Assembly (NCBI GenBank): GCA_019694575.1
Contig: JAIBBR010000026.1
Span: 1-45,717 of the forward strand
Direction: 5' to 3'
Length of the DNA stretch: 45,717 bases
DNA from: Myxococcaceae bacterium
GTDB lineage: Bacteria > Myxococcota > Myxococcia > Myxococcales > Myxococcaceae
In this document: positions 35,153 through 43,942 of the stretch, one piece after another
How positions within the stretch are numbered: the stretch's first letter is position 1
Layout: every line of letters begins with the position of its first letter
Made by a program: the position numbers and the translations under genes
Notes under the pieces: generated by a model
Told to the model about the DNA's origin: nothing
The model's input: the letters and a program-made list of their open reading frames with translations, nothing else
Database searches by the model: none

Positions 35153-38100
35153 TCAACGCTGCGTTTTTTTGGTGACTCGCGCCATATTGAAGCGCGAGGC
35201 GTCGACATTGGGGAAGAACTCTCTTAGCCGCTCGAGTTCGCCCGTGGTGAATTGCTGCTTCGTATTAAATTTATTTTGCAGGCCCTTCAGCAGGTTGCGC
35301 TCGTCGATATTGATTGAGTTTCCAGCCCGTGCGGCATCAATCAAACTCTTAAACTGAGCATTTATGGCTTCCACCTCAGCGCCAGTGAAGCCAGTTACTT
35401 TGACCCCGTTTTTCTTCGGCGGAACCACGGCAGCACCACGACCCAGTGGCCGGCGCGTTTCTGTTCCTCCACCCGCCCGGATGATGCGGTCAGGCCCATC
35501 GGTGAAAATCGGTAAGTCATCTTGAGGCGCGCGCGCTGGCACCTTGGCTTCTTTTGCAGGCGTCACTGGCTCCGTGCGGGCAGGAGGCATGACCGGCTCA
35601 CCCTGGGTAGGCACCTGATAGGCCGGGCGGGTACCTCGTGGGCGCAATGAACTGGCGCTTGCCGATCGCACGATGTTCTGTGACAGGTCGGCCAAGTTGC
35701 GAGAATGCACCACGTCATTGAGCAGCGATATCTGCGGGTTCTCGAGCATGCCCTCGCGCGCGAAAATATCTTGCAGCTCTTTCAACATCTGTTGGTGCAT
35801 TTGCTGTTGCGGCGTCTGAGGCGTCTCAGCGCGGAACTGCGTCAGCATTTTCTCAACGTGTGCACGCTGCTCACCATTAAAGAGCGCCGTCACGCCGCGC
35901 GGGTGATTTCCGGGATTTTTTGACACGGCGGTAGCGAGCACTTCCTGCAACCCTTCAGGTAAGCCAGCCGAAATGCCGCGCTTGTTGGCCAGCTTTTGCG
36001 CCTTGCCCATGCGGTTCGAGCTGATCGTCGCGACCCACGCTTGCTCTTCAGCATTGAGCTTCTCTTTGGCTTGCACCTTGGCTCTCAGCGTGCGGATACG
36101 CTCGTACCATGGGCTTCGCTTGGCTCCCGCCGGCGCATTGGGTTTAGGAGCGGCCGCGGCTTCCACGCGTTGCATAGCGCCTAACAACTGCTGCATGTGC
36201 TCGGGCGACACCATTTGACTGGCCAGCACTGCCGGTTGCTCAGCCGACGCGTGGTACATGCCGGTGGTCAACGTACGCAGCAACCCGATATCGGTTTCAT
36301 GAAACTGCACATCGCCCTGTTGCAGGCGGTACAACAACCCCTTCAACGCCTGATGCCCTTCGTGGTTACTTACGAACCCTGAATATTCAGGAGGAGCGCT
36401 GCCATCTGCTTCTGCCGTCACGCGGGCAGAAACGGCTTCCCATAAAATTTGCCGATCCGCTGGGTCAGGGAAGACCTCGTTTACCTTCGGCAGCGCTTCG
36501 CCATTGCGGCCCAACTCGTGGGCTTTGGTGAGCAAAGCTCCCATGATGTTGCTGCGCGGGGCATGCACCAACGGCTCTTGGAGGTCGGTGTAATCTTGAG
36601 CGCGAGACAGTTTGTAAACGAGGTCGACGTCGTTCGTGCTCAGCTCCTCGTTACCGCGAATGCGCCGGTCGACATCTTCGAGGTGCTGACGCAGTTCAGG
36701 CGGCAGCGTCTCATTGCCTGGCCGTGTCAGCGTCTCTTTTATCTTGCTGAGCACCGCCGCACGCTCAGGCTTGTTGAGCACCGTGTGTGCTTTGGCCGGC
36801 TTTCCCGCATTGGCATAGGCATGCGCCGCGCCAATGCTGTTGTCGAGCGTCAACGGAGGCGGCTTCAACATCGCCAACCGTTTGGGTGCCGACAGATCTT
36901 TGTTCAAAATACGCCAATCTTTTTCGAAGAGCGGCAGTTCGTTCCGCAATTTGTGGAGCAGCGATTTGAGATCCGCCAGCTGCTGCGCATTGACCGAATT
37001 GGGCATGGCATCGCGAAACAACATGCGCCGATTTTGTGCTTCGGCCGTAGCAACAATGCCTTCGATGTGGGCGATGTACTGCTTGGTCTCTTTTTTCTCA
37101 AACTGCGTGAACGCCGTCTTGGGTGAGCCAGTCTGCAAAACCTCAGCGTGCGCCGCCGCCGCCTTACGGGCCATCGCCTCGGGTATGCGCATCGACGCCA
37201 TGAACTGATGCCGTTGCAACATCGGGTCAAACATGCCGCGCACGCCACCCACCGCCACCATGCCGCCGAGCATGCCCAGGTTACCGAAGAACATCACCTT
37301 GTCCGACTCGGACATGTGGTCCCAGTCTTGGTACGCCATCACCCCATCTTCCACCGTGCCGGCTATCATTGCCGTTTGACCCGCGAACAGCATCGCGGCT
37401 CCGGCGGTGCGGCCCGCCATGTTGGTGCCTTTGTACAGAGGCTCCTTGAGAATTAACGACTTCATCGCGGGCTGCATCATCTTTAGGGCGGGCGCGCTGA
37501 GGCCGAACATGCCGAGGTAATACATTTGCCGCACTTCGGGGTCTGAAATGGCGGTGAGGCTTTGACCGTGACGATAGCGGTCGTGCGCCATGTACCCCCC
37601 CATGGCCCCTTGCTGCAGCGCCATGCCAACTTGCACGTTCATCATGCGCATCATCAGCAGGGCTAGCGCTTCACGCGACAACACGCCAGCCGCGACCGCG
37701 CCAAAACCGATGGGCATCGCCAAGCCCATCGCCAAACCGGCCGCGGTCATCGCATATTGGCCGTAATACATGGCGTACTCTTGCCAGGTGTCCATCGTCG
37801 CCGGAGCGTTCTTGGTCGCGATGAGCGGGTTGCCCTCTTTGTCGAGGTTGAGCTCGCCCCCCAACGGGTAAGTCATCAATGAATCAGGCGGCAGGGTGTT
37901 GTTTTCAAGGTAGTCGTCCCACGACCTGTATTCTTTGCCCAACGAGTCGACGAAAATGGCGTCTTTTCCATTTTCAACGCGAAAGACCGACATGGAGTAA
38001 CTGATGCCGTCGGCTTGATCGACCATCACCTTCAAGGGCGTCACTTCGAGAGACCTGATGCCTCCAAAACGTTGGTGCAGCTCATTGAGCTTTTTAATGC

Positions 38101-40003
38101 CTCCCTTGTACTCCGTGAGCACCTCTTCTTTGGTGAGGGCGATTGCTTCATCGGTCATTCCCGTGGCCGGGTCGAACCCAGCGGCTCTCAGAACACCGTC
38201 TTCAAAAGACTTGGGCTCCCATTGCTGGGCCTCCGTCTGGCCTGAAAAAACCTGATCAAGGTACTTGCCCTTATAAAGAGTGAGGGTGTTCGGCCGGCGG
38301 AACTCGATGGTGCGCTTGCTCTTGGCATCGGCCGCGTCGATAGAGAGCGACATCGACACGTTGTCGGCATGCCCGTTGAGAATGGCGTCAGCCTTAATGC
38401 GGCCCACCGCCCGCTTGGGGTCGAAATCGGTCTTCTCGAGAATGCCACCCAGGGTGTTTCCCTCGGCCGCGCGCATTTTCTCGGCCGCGACTTCGGGACC
38501 ACGACCGTAGAGCAAACCGGCCTTCTGCCCCAGCTTGTAAATCTCCATCGTTTTTTCAGCGACGGTTATTTCGACAGGCTTCGAAAAGTCGAGCGTCGGG
38601 ACAATGTCTTTCATCGACAAGGTCCACTTGCCCTTGGAATCAGTCGCTACCTCGTGGGTCTTCCCTCCGACAGACACCACCACCCAGCCTGGCTTCGAGG
38701 CCTTGCCACGAAAAACTGCCCCTTCCCCGTTGTTACCGTTGGTGACAATGGCTGGCCCACTGGCCTTGTCGACATTGGGGTCGCGGGCCACCGGCTCAAG
38801 CATGCCTTCTTCCGTCATGGTCAAATTGAAGGGCAGTGTCACCGCGGGGTCGGTTCGCGAGACCTGTATGTTCAACTCACCTTGGCTTAAGCCACCCAAC
38901 TTTTCCTTCGGCGTCATCAACAGCAGCGCTACTTCTGCATCGGGAAAACGACGCTTCAGCTCTTTAACCGCCGAGGCTTCAAGGTGACCCTGGTTGCCCT
39001 CAAACGAGAACGTGTTCTTGACGAACGTCCCGAAAAGGCCCGCCGCCTTGGCGTTTTTGTCTTCGGGCTTGAGCCGCGCCACCACCGCATCGGCGAGGTC
39101 CATTGTCGGCTTCAGGTAAGTAACCAGCCGGTCTAAGCCGCCGACATCGGTCTTGGGAAAGAGCGTGGCCGCGGTGCGCTTGGCAATTTCCGAAGGCTTC
39201 ACCGCGTCGAGATTGGCCTCGAACATTTTATCGCCCGAGGGAAGCTTCTCTAAAATCTCTTCAGCTGCGATGTCTGCGCCCGTCTGCAGGGCAGCCTTCC
39301 GCACATCACCTCCAAATTTTTGGCCGTAGAGCTCCAACAGCTTTTGAATCAGCAACAACTTTTCAGGGCCATGCTCGGTGTCCTTGGCGACTTTAGTTAT
39401 CGCCTCGGCCAACTCATGAGCACCCAGTTTCCGGCTCTCTTCGGCCATCTGGCTTGCCACGATTTGAAATTTCGCTGGGTCAGCAATTGGCGCTGCGGTT
39501 TCAGACACGGGTGCCGCAGGTTCGGTCTGAGATTCAGGCGCTCTGGGCATAGCTGCCTTGACCGGTTTGAAACTCACTGCTTGTTGCGCAGGAGCACCGT
39601 TCACCTGCGCCTGCGAGCCCGCCTTGGCCACCGCTTTATCGGGCCAACTGAGCTGGCGCCCTGGTTGCGGCACAGCCTCGCCGTCTTGAAGTGGTACAGC
39701 TCCCTTGTTCTTCATCAACGCCATCAACTGAGGGAGCGCCTCAGCTTGAGGCACCACCACATCTTCACGGGGAAAAATCAGGTCACCGAATCGGCGCTCT
39801 TCAGTAAAAAGCGTGGGGTTAAGAAACGCCAGCACCTCGAGGGGCACACCGGTGCGCTTGGCAATGCGGGTGAGCGAATTGCCCTCTTTCACCTGCACCA
39901 GAAACAAGCCGGGCTGCAGACTTTGTGGATCAACTTTGTGAAGTCGCAGGCGCTGGCGGTTACCGCTGATAGGCGTCGGGGCTGACTCAAGTCTGACCGG
40001 CAT
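35153..40003 (-). CDS. Large LysM protein with DUF4781-like module and helical repeat array
   Basis: The 1616-residue protein starts at ATG 40003, with GAGG eight bases upstream. A LysM domain spans about 35-78 (VQVKEGNSLTRIAKRTGVP, LAFLNPTLF), which usually binds peptidoglycan or chitin. Next come a helical region (about 180-350) and an Ig-like beta domain (about 440-520). Residues about 655-960 are the module shared with the GH13 fusion protein (SMSVFRV, FVDSLGKEYRSW, MTYPLGGELNLD, DTW, DRYRHG) plus Gly/Ala-rich helices. From about 985 to the end, six related helical units recur. No N-terminal signal peptide is present, so how it would reach the wall is unclear. Confidence 0.75.
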   Translation of the reverse strand: MPVRLESAPTPISGNRQRLRLHKVDPQSLQPGLFLVQVKEGNSLTRIAKRTGVPLEVLAFLNPTLFTEERRFGDLIFPREDVVVPQAEALPQLMALMKNKGAVPLQDGEAVPQPGRQLSWPDKAVAKAGSQAQVNGAPAQQAVSFKPVKAAMPRAPESQTEPAAPVSETAAPIADPAKFQIVASQMAEESRKLGAHELAEAITKVAKDTEHGPEKLLLIQKLLELYGQKFGGDVRKAALQTGADIAAEEILEKLPSGDKMFEANLDAVKPSEIAKRTAATLFPKTDVGGLDRLVTYLKPTMDLADAVVARLKPEDKNAKAAGLFGTFVKNTFSFEGNQGHLEASAVKELKRRFPDAEVALLLMTPKEKLGGLSQGELNIQVSRTDPAVTLPFNLTMTEEGMLEPVARDPNVDKASGPAIVTNGNNGEGAVFRGKASKPGWVVVSVGGKTHEVATDSKGKWTLSMKDIVPTLDFSKPVEITVAEKTMEIYKLGQKAGLLYGRGPEVAAEKMRAAEGNTLGGILEKTDFDPKRAVGRIKADAILNGHADNVSMSLSIDAADAKSKRTIEFRRPNTLTLYKGKYLDQVFSGQTEAQQWEPKSFEDGVLRAAGFDPATGMTDEAIALTKEEVLTEYKGGIKKLNELHQRFGGIRSLEVTPLKVMVDQADGISYSMSVFRVENGKDAIFVDSLGKEYRSWDDYLENNTLPPDSLMTYPLGGELNLDKEGNPLIATKNAPATMDTWQEYAMYYGQYAMTAAGLAMGLAMPIGFGAVAAGVLSREALALLMMRMMNVQVGMALQQGAMGGYMAHDRYRHGQSLTAISDPEVRQMYYLGMFGLSAPALKMMQPAMKSLILKEPLYKGTNMAGRTAGAAMLFAGQTAMIAGTVEDGVMAYQDWDHMSESDKVMFFGNLGMLGGMVAVGGVRGMFDPMLQRHQFMASMRIPEAMARKAAAAHAEVLQTGSPKTAFTQFEKKETKQYIAHIEGIVATAEAQNRRMLFRDAMPNSVNAQQLADLKSLLHKLRNELPLFEKDWRILNKDLSAPKRLAMLKPPPLTLDNSIGAAHAYANAGKPAKAHTVLNKPERAAVLSKIKETLTRPGNETLPPELRQHLEDVDRRIRGNEELSTNDVDLVYKLSRAQDYTDLQEPLVHAPRSNIMGALLTKAHELGRNGEALPKVNEVFPDPADRQILWEAVSARVTAEADGSAPPEYSGFVSNHEGHQALKGLLYRLQQGDVQFHETDIGLLRTLTTGMYHASAEQPAVLASQMVSPEHMQQLLGAMQRVEAAAAPKPNAPAGAKRSPWYERIRTLRAKVQAKEKLNAEEQAWVATISSNRMGKAQKLANKRGISAGLPEGLQEVLATAVSKNPGNHPRGVTALFNGEQRAHVEKMLTQFRAETPQTPQQQMHQQMLKELQDIFAREGMLENPQISLLNDVVHSRNLADLSQNIVRSASASSLRPRGTRPAYQVPTQGEPVMPPARTEPVTPAKEAKVPARAPQDDLPIFTDGPDRIIRAGGGTETRRPLGRGAAVVPPKKNGVKVTGFTGAEVEAINAQFKSLIDAARAGNSINIDERNLLKGLQNKFNTKQQFTTGELERLREFFPNVDASRFNMARVTKKTQR

Positions 40004-40049
40004 CGCTGCGACCTCGCGTGCTTAAAGAAAAAGGTGTAACGCAGCCAAG

Positions 40050-40066
40050 ATATTAGGCGAATCGCC
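40050..40066 (-). promoter_or_regulatory. Putative promoter -10 with adjoining palindrome
   Basis: On the minus strand TAATAT (40055-40050) is a good -10 hexamer for the LysM gene, about 47 bases before its ATG. Directly upstream is the 11-base palindrome GGCGATTCGCC (40066-40056). An overlapping operator would block polymerase. The -35 region is poor, which fits an activated or repressed promoter. Confidence 0.35.
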
Positions 40067-40079
40067 AAGGACTGCCTGT

Positions 40080-40111
40080 TTGGTGGTGGTCAGGGCTCTT
40101 ACCCACCAAGA
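40080..40111. terminator. Hairpin after the SDR gene
   Basis: On the minus strand TTGGTGGG is followed by a short loop and CCACCACCAA, giving about seven pairs some 25 bases after the SDR stop. There is no T-run. It separates the SDR gene from the LysM promoter. Confidence 0.3.
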
Positions 40112-40133
40112 AGCCGTCGAACCCAGTACCGCT

Positions 40134-41051
40134 TTAACGACCTAAAGCCCTGTACCGCCTCAAGGTTTCGACCTCATCGACACTGGGCGTAAAACCGGTC
40201 GCTTCAAAAAAACGGCGCGCATCAACCACCACGGGAAACTTGATGTGCTGCACGGCTCCGGCAGGCAACGCGGGAAAACCGAAACGGCCCAGCAGCGCTG
40301 AGATAATGACTTCTGGCAATGGCACCGGCGTGCGGCCCGCTTCTGCGATGATTTGCGACAGCGGCAGGGGCGACGGCCCGGCCACGTTGAACACCCCTTT
40401 GAGGTGCTTTTCAACCGCGAGCACGATGCTCATCGCCGCGTCGGCTTCGTAAAGAAACTGAAACAGCGGGTCAAACCCCAGCACCATTGGCACCCGGCGA
40501 CCGCGCAAGAACGTCGACAGCGTGCCCTGCTGCGAAGGCCCCAGCGTGTAGCAAAGCCGCAAAACACAAGTCGCCAGTTGCGGAGAACGCCACAACGCAT
40601 TGGCGGCGTACAAGTCGGCCGCCACCAAGTCAGACAGCTCGGGAAAACGGTCGAGCGCCAGCGGAGGCTCTTCTTCGGTGTGGTACATGGGGCTGTCGGG
40701 CCCCGCGCCGTAATACGTGTGGCGGCCCACGAAGACGACCTGCTTCACCCCATATTGTTGGCTGTATTCAAACACCGCACGGGTGCCACCTAAGTTAATG
40801 CGTTGCCGCTCTTCAGCGCGCGCCAGCAACGAAGTGACAGTGGCCATGTGCACCACCGCGTCGGGCTTCTTGCGGCGAAACACGTCTTCGGCGGCCCGCT
40901 TGCGCAAGTCGATTTCGTGCACCTCAATGCCTTTGGGCGCATCACGCCACGGGCGTTTGTCGATGCCTTGCACCTCGTGGCCGCGCTCGCGCAACAACAA
41001 CGCCACCGCACGGGCCAAACCACCGGCGATGCCCATCACCAATACTTTCAT
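40134..41051 (-). CDS. Extended SDR (NAD-dependent epimerase/dehydratase) family protein
   Basis: The 305-residue protein has the Rossmann start [18 protein letters not shown] (GxxGxxA) and the acidic loop GIDKRP at 29-34. The [11 protein letters not shown] strand and [12 protein letters not shown] follow, as in extended SDRs. The usual YxxxK pair is altered: Y148 is in place (DLYAANALW) but position 152 is Ala instead of Lys, and the preceding serine motif reads GRHTYYG. It may therefore bind NAD(P) without ordinary epimerase activity. AGGTGG lies upstream of the ATG at 41051. It follows the envelope gene group by 72 bases, which contain a perfect TTGACA, so it may have its own promoter. Confidence 0.85.
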   Translation of the reverse strand: MKVLVMGIAGGLARAVALLLRERGHEVQGIDKRPWRDAPKGIEVHEIDLRKRAAEDVFRRKKPDAVVHMATVTSLLARAEERQRINLGGTRAVFEYSQQYGVKQVVFVGRHTYYGAGPDSPMYHTEEEPPLALDRFPELSDLVAADLYAANALWRSPQLATCVLRLCYTLGPSQQGTLSTFLRGRRVPMVLGFDPLFQFLYEADAAMSIVLAVEKHLKGVFNVAGPSPLPLSQIIAEAGRTPVPLPEVIISALLGRFGFPALPAGAVQHIKFPVVVDARRFFEATGFTPSVDEVETLRRYRALGR

Positions 41052-41115
41052 TTAAGCCACCTGGCTGTGCTGCTCATCGACACGCGAGTCACTCAAACCG
41101 CAAAGGCTACGCGAT

Positions 41116-41121
41116 TGTCAA
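41116..41121 (-). promoter_or_regulatory. Possible -35 element of the SDR gene
   Basis: TTGACA (41121-41116) is a perfect sigma-70 -35 hexamer just after the lipoprotein stop. The -10 expected 17 bases further (near 41098-41093) reads GTTTGA, a poor match. It may be an independent promoter for the SDR gene. Confidence 0.25.
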
Positions 41122-41123
41122 AA

Positions 41124-41798
41124 TTACCGGCATTTTTCAATGCAGACGTCGTCGACGAGCAATTCTTGGGTCGCCGTGAGTGGCACGGTGATTTGCACAC
41201 TCATCGGCACCGCCAACCGATGAGAATGATGGTTAGACAGGCGCTGCCAGCCGCCATCGGGCACCACCAGCGATTGGGGAATCATTGGCGATGTCGTACC
41301 CCCCGCGACCAGCAACTGCAGACCCACTGCACCTTCAGTGGCCGCGCTGCGCACGTAAGCCTCGACACAATACTCGACGTTTTCATCGGTTTCGAAAGCA
41401 CCGTAGTAGCTGTGGAGCTCGACCGGTTCTGGCGTGGTTGCAGAAAGCTGCGCCGCCGTGCCGCCATCGCGCCCTGCACCAAAGCGAGGGCTCAACATGC
41501 CATTCGTCACACCCCAATCGAGTGACCATTTTGAGAAGTCGTTCTCGAAGTCACCGCTGCTCAAAAGAGTCTTCGCACACGGCGCCCTGTCACCACCGCC
41601 TCCTGCACCTCCGCCGGTTGACGAGCCGCCTCCCGTACCTTCTTGCACGCACACGCCTTCGGCACAGCGAAGCGCGTCAGGACAGGGGTGCCCTTCGTCA
41701 CACGCTTGGCCAATGACAGGGTGCCGCGCGGGAATGCAGGCTGCGCCCAGGCAGAGCGCCACCCCCACCGCACTCTGAAAAAGCCGCCCACTCACCAT
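41124..41798 (-). CDS. Lipoprotein with a jelly-roll, carbohydrate-binding-like domain
   Basis: The 224-residue predicted lipoprotein has a signal peptide ending in LGAAC, with the modified Cys at 21. A small Cys module follows (CDEGHPCPDALRCAEGVC), then a Gly/Ser linker (GTGGGSSTGGGAGGGGD). The remaining ~145 residues look like a beta-sandwich of the CBM4/9-like sort: LLSSGDFENDFSKWSL at the start, paired strands with AFETDENVEYCVEAYVRS, and an end with LLVDDVCIEKC. That fold often binds sugars. The ATG overlaps the stop of the preceding gene (ATGGTGA), so translation is coupled. Sugar binding is inference. Confidence 0.7.
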   Translation of the reverse strand: MVSGRLFQSAVGVALCLGAACIPARHPVIGQACDEGHPCPDALRCAEGVCVQEGTGGGSSTGGGAGGGGDRAPCAKTLLSSGDFENDFSKWSLDWGVTNGMLSPRFGAGRDGGTAAQLSATTPEPVELHSYYGAFETDENVEYCVEAYVRSAATEGAVGLQLLVAGGTTSPMIPQSLVVPDGGWQRLSNHHSHRLAVPMSVQITVPLTATQELLVDDVCIEKCR

Positions 41799-42646
41799 GT
41801 GATGAACAAAATTCCCGAAGTGATACCACCGGCGCCCCCCACTCCCAACAGCACCGTGCCCGCCACGCCTTTGGCGAACGCCGCGTCGTCATAGCGCCGA
41901 ATGTCAGAAGCAAATGGCTGCCTCCCCGCGGTTTGTGAATCAGCCTGGGCAGACAGCGCCAGCCCCGTGCCTGCAATGAGCATGGCCACGCTGGCCCCCA
42001 CGCCCACCCACAACGGCCAGCGAGATTTCACCGCACCCTCGTTGACCTGCGTTGTAGCGGCGGAGTCAACGAGAATGGGCGCGGCTTCGCTGCCCAGGGC
42101 GCTCACTTCTTTGCCTTCAGCATCGAGCGCGCGAAAAAAATAACGCGATGACTCAGGTTGCAGTTCCAAGGTCAACAGCTCGGCGGGCTTCAGCACGGTG
42201 ACCCGATACGGGCCATTGGCCGCAGCTTCCCTCAGCTCGACTTGGGTGACGTGTTCCCACGGGTCTATCAGCTCGGCCGAAATGCGCCTGTCAGCGCTGT
42301 ACACACGCTTGAGCTGTACGAAATTGTGCTCGTAAAGCCGTTCTTTCGCCTCGAGAAAAAGCCGGCGCAACGTGGGCGAAGCATCGTTAGGCATGGGCGC
42401 TCTGGGGTCAGCGGCCAGCAACGCGAGCAACGTACGCGCTGCTGACTCACTGTCTCCCAAAGCCAAGTACGCCTTTGCCAATAACTCGTGCGCTTTGCGC
42501 CGTTCGAGCGTGGTGCTGGTACTCACCTCGGTCGCGCGCTGCAAATGCACCGAAGCTTCTTTGTAAAGCATGCGCTCATAGAGGTCTTCACCCACCTCGA
42601 GGTGGGGGTTGGCCGCCAAGAGCGCTACTGTTGCAAGCCACAGCAC
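41792..42646 (-). CDS. TPR protein with a C-terminal membrane domain
   Basis: The 284-residue protein starts with a short hydrophobic signal (LWLATVALLAA). TPR-like helices lie at about 18-90 (GEDLYERMLYKEASVHLQRA, AHELLAKAYLALGDSESAARTLLALLAADP). A beta region follows at about 130-200 (YRVTVLKPAELLTLELQPESSRYFF). Two hydrophobic helices near 215-235 and 262-283 complete it. It resembles myxobacterial envelope proteins that pair a PEGA-like beta domain with a C-terminal membrane anchor. The start is GTG at 42646, 30 bases after the upstream lipoprotein stop. Its last seven bases overlap the next gene. Role unknown; a partner of its coupled lipoprotein is likely. Confidence 0.72.
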   Translation of the reverse strand: MLWLATVALLAANPHLEVGEDLYERMLYKEASVHLQRATEVSTSTTLERRKAHELLAKAYLALGDSESAARTLLALLAADPRAPMPNDASPTLRRLFLEAKERLYEHNFVQLKRVYSADRRISAELIDPWEHVTQVELREAAANGPYRVTVLKPAELLTLELQPESSRYFFRALDAEGKEVSALGSEAAPILVDSAATTQVNEGAVKSRWPLWVGVGASVAMLIAGTGLALSAQADSQTAGRQPFASDIRRYDDAAFAKGVAGTVLLGVGGAGGITSGILFITW

Positions 42647-42676
42647 ACGGCGAGCATAGCAGTGAGAGCGCCCTTG

Positions 42677-43801
42677 CTAATTGATGCCCGGCGAACCAGC
42701 GTCGGCGCTGGGCTCAGAGCCGGTAGGCGGGTTACCGCTGTTCCCACCCGTTTCGTCCGTCGGCATGCAGTGCTCGTCAGCGGCTTGCGCGGGCGACGCG
42801 TAGTCGACGTTGAGCCGACCCACACCCGTCAGACGGCGCGCGAAGATAGCTCCAGAGATATCGGTGCTGCCCACCAACGACAGTTCAGCTTTGGGTGCGT
42901 AAATCGAAGCATTCAGCTTTTGCGAACCCACCGCGACGCTGGCCGTGCCCTCGCTGGCGATGAACAAGCGCACTGAACCGGGGTCGGCGTTTTCTCCGAA
43001 ATGGAGCGCCCCCACTGACTCGACATTGCCCACGTACAAGTCGAGCGTCGCACCCGGGTTCACCGTGAACGTCTGCGAGCCCACTTCACGCAAGGTGTCT
43101 TGCACGTAAATAGCGACCGCCCCGTCGATGATGAAGGTGGTCTTCCCCACTCCGCTCATGTCTTGTACCCAATAGCTGCCGCTGCTCAGCGTCGTTTCAG
43201 ACGCGCCGACGGTGTGCATGTCTCCCAGCGGCTTGGCGGTGCCTTTCGCCGACGCAATCGCCGCCGCCACGTCGACGGCCGGCTGTGCACAGCCGCACGG
43301 CTCAGCAGGTGCGCTGTACGCTCCCCGCGAGCCGATGCTCGATGAGCCCACCAGCATGCTGTCGCTGGGCGTACCCAACATGCCTTTCACGTCGAGCCGG
43401 CCCACGTTGGTCAGCGTGCCCCCCACCATCAAGTTGCCTTGTACGGAGACAGCGCCCACCCCTTCGATGTCTTTGGTGGTAGCCAGGTTCTCACCCACGT
43501 CGACTCTGCCGGTGCCGGTAAGGCCCCCCATCGCCACCAGGCTGCCGCTGACATCATGGTGACCCACCACATGGCCCACGCCGTTGATACCCACGTTGGC
43601 GGTGGCCCCTGACGATGAATGGGCCACCAACCCTGCTCCCACCAGTTCCATGTCTTCACAGACGCACACCGCCGCCCCGAAGGCTTTGTTGGCATCGGTG
43701 GCGTCACACAGCGCATCATGACGCCGTTGACCAACGCTGTTGCTTGCGTTGTTACAAGCAGTGACAGCAAGCAAAACACCCAGACCGAAGAGAATTCTCA
43801 T
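42677..43801 (-). CDS. Lipoprotein with beta-helix-like VG repeats
   Basis: This 374-residue predicted lipoprotein has lipobox LLAVTAC with the modified Cys at 16. After a Cys-bearing segment (CVCEDMELVG) come many short repeats with a V-G core: GINGVGHVVG, LTGTGRVDVGEN, IEGVGAVSVQGN, LTNVGRLDVKG, then later NVESVGALHF and LTGVGRLNVDY. Such repeats fit a right-handed beta-helix or solenoid, as in polymer-forming and anchor proteins. A C-terminal tail of DAGSPGIN type is low-complexity. AAGGAG lies six bases before the ATG. A sigma-54-like promoter is 38 bases upstream, just after the sigma-54 activator gene. Confidence 0.72.
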   Translation of the reverse strand: MRILFGLGVLLAVTACNNASNSVGQRRHDALCDATDANKAFGAAVCVCEDMELVGAGLVAHSSSGATANVGINGVGHVVGHHDVSGSLVAMGGLTGTGRVDVGENLATTKDIEGVGAVSVQGNLMVGGTLTNVGRLDVKGMLGTPSDSMLVGSSSIGSRGAYSAPAEPCGCAQPAVDVAAAIASAKGTAKPLGDMHTVGASETTLSSGSYWVQDMSGVGKTTFIIDGAVAIYVQDTLREVGSQTFTVNPGATLDLYVGNVESVGALHFGENADPGSVRLFIASEGTASVAVGSQKLNASIYAPKAELSLVGSTDISGAIFARRLTGVGRLNVDYASPAQAADEHCMPTDETGGNSGNPPTGSEPSADAGSPGIN

Positions 43802-43838
43802 GTGCAGCTCCTTAAAGAAGTAACTTTTAAGGCCCTAC

Positions 43839-43854
43839 AGCAGGGTTCATGCCG
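43839..43854 (-). promoter_or_regulatory. Sigma-54-like promoter (-24/-12)
   Basis: On the minus strand CGGCATGAACCCTGCT has the invariant GG and GC at the right spacing for the consensus TGGCACG-N4-TTGCW (nine of twelve fixed positions match). The -12 GC is about 40 bases before the ATG at 43801. It lies just downstream of a sigma-54 activator gene, which makes local control likely. No activator site has been identified. Confidence 0.5.
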
Positions 43855-43942
43855 TCAAACGCACTCAACAATGCCGCTGGTTAGCCGCGTAAACAGCCCG
43901 AATCAGACAAGTAAGCGCAGTGGGCAGTGTCCCAAACGGGGG

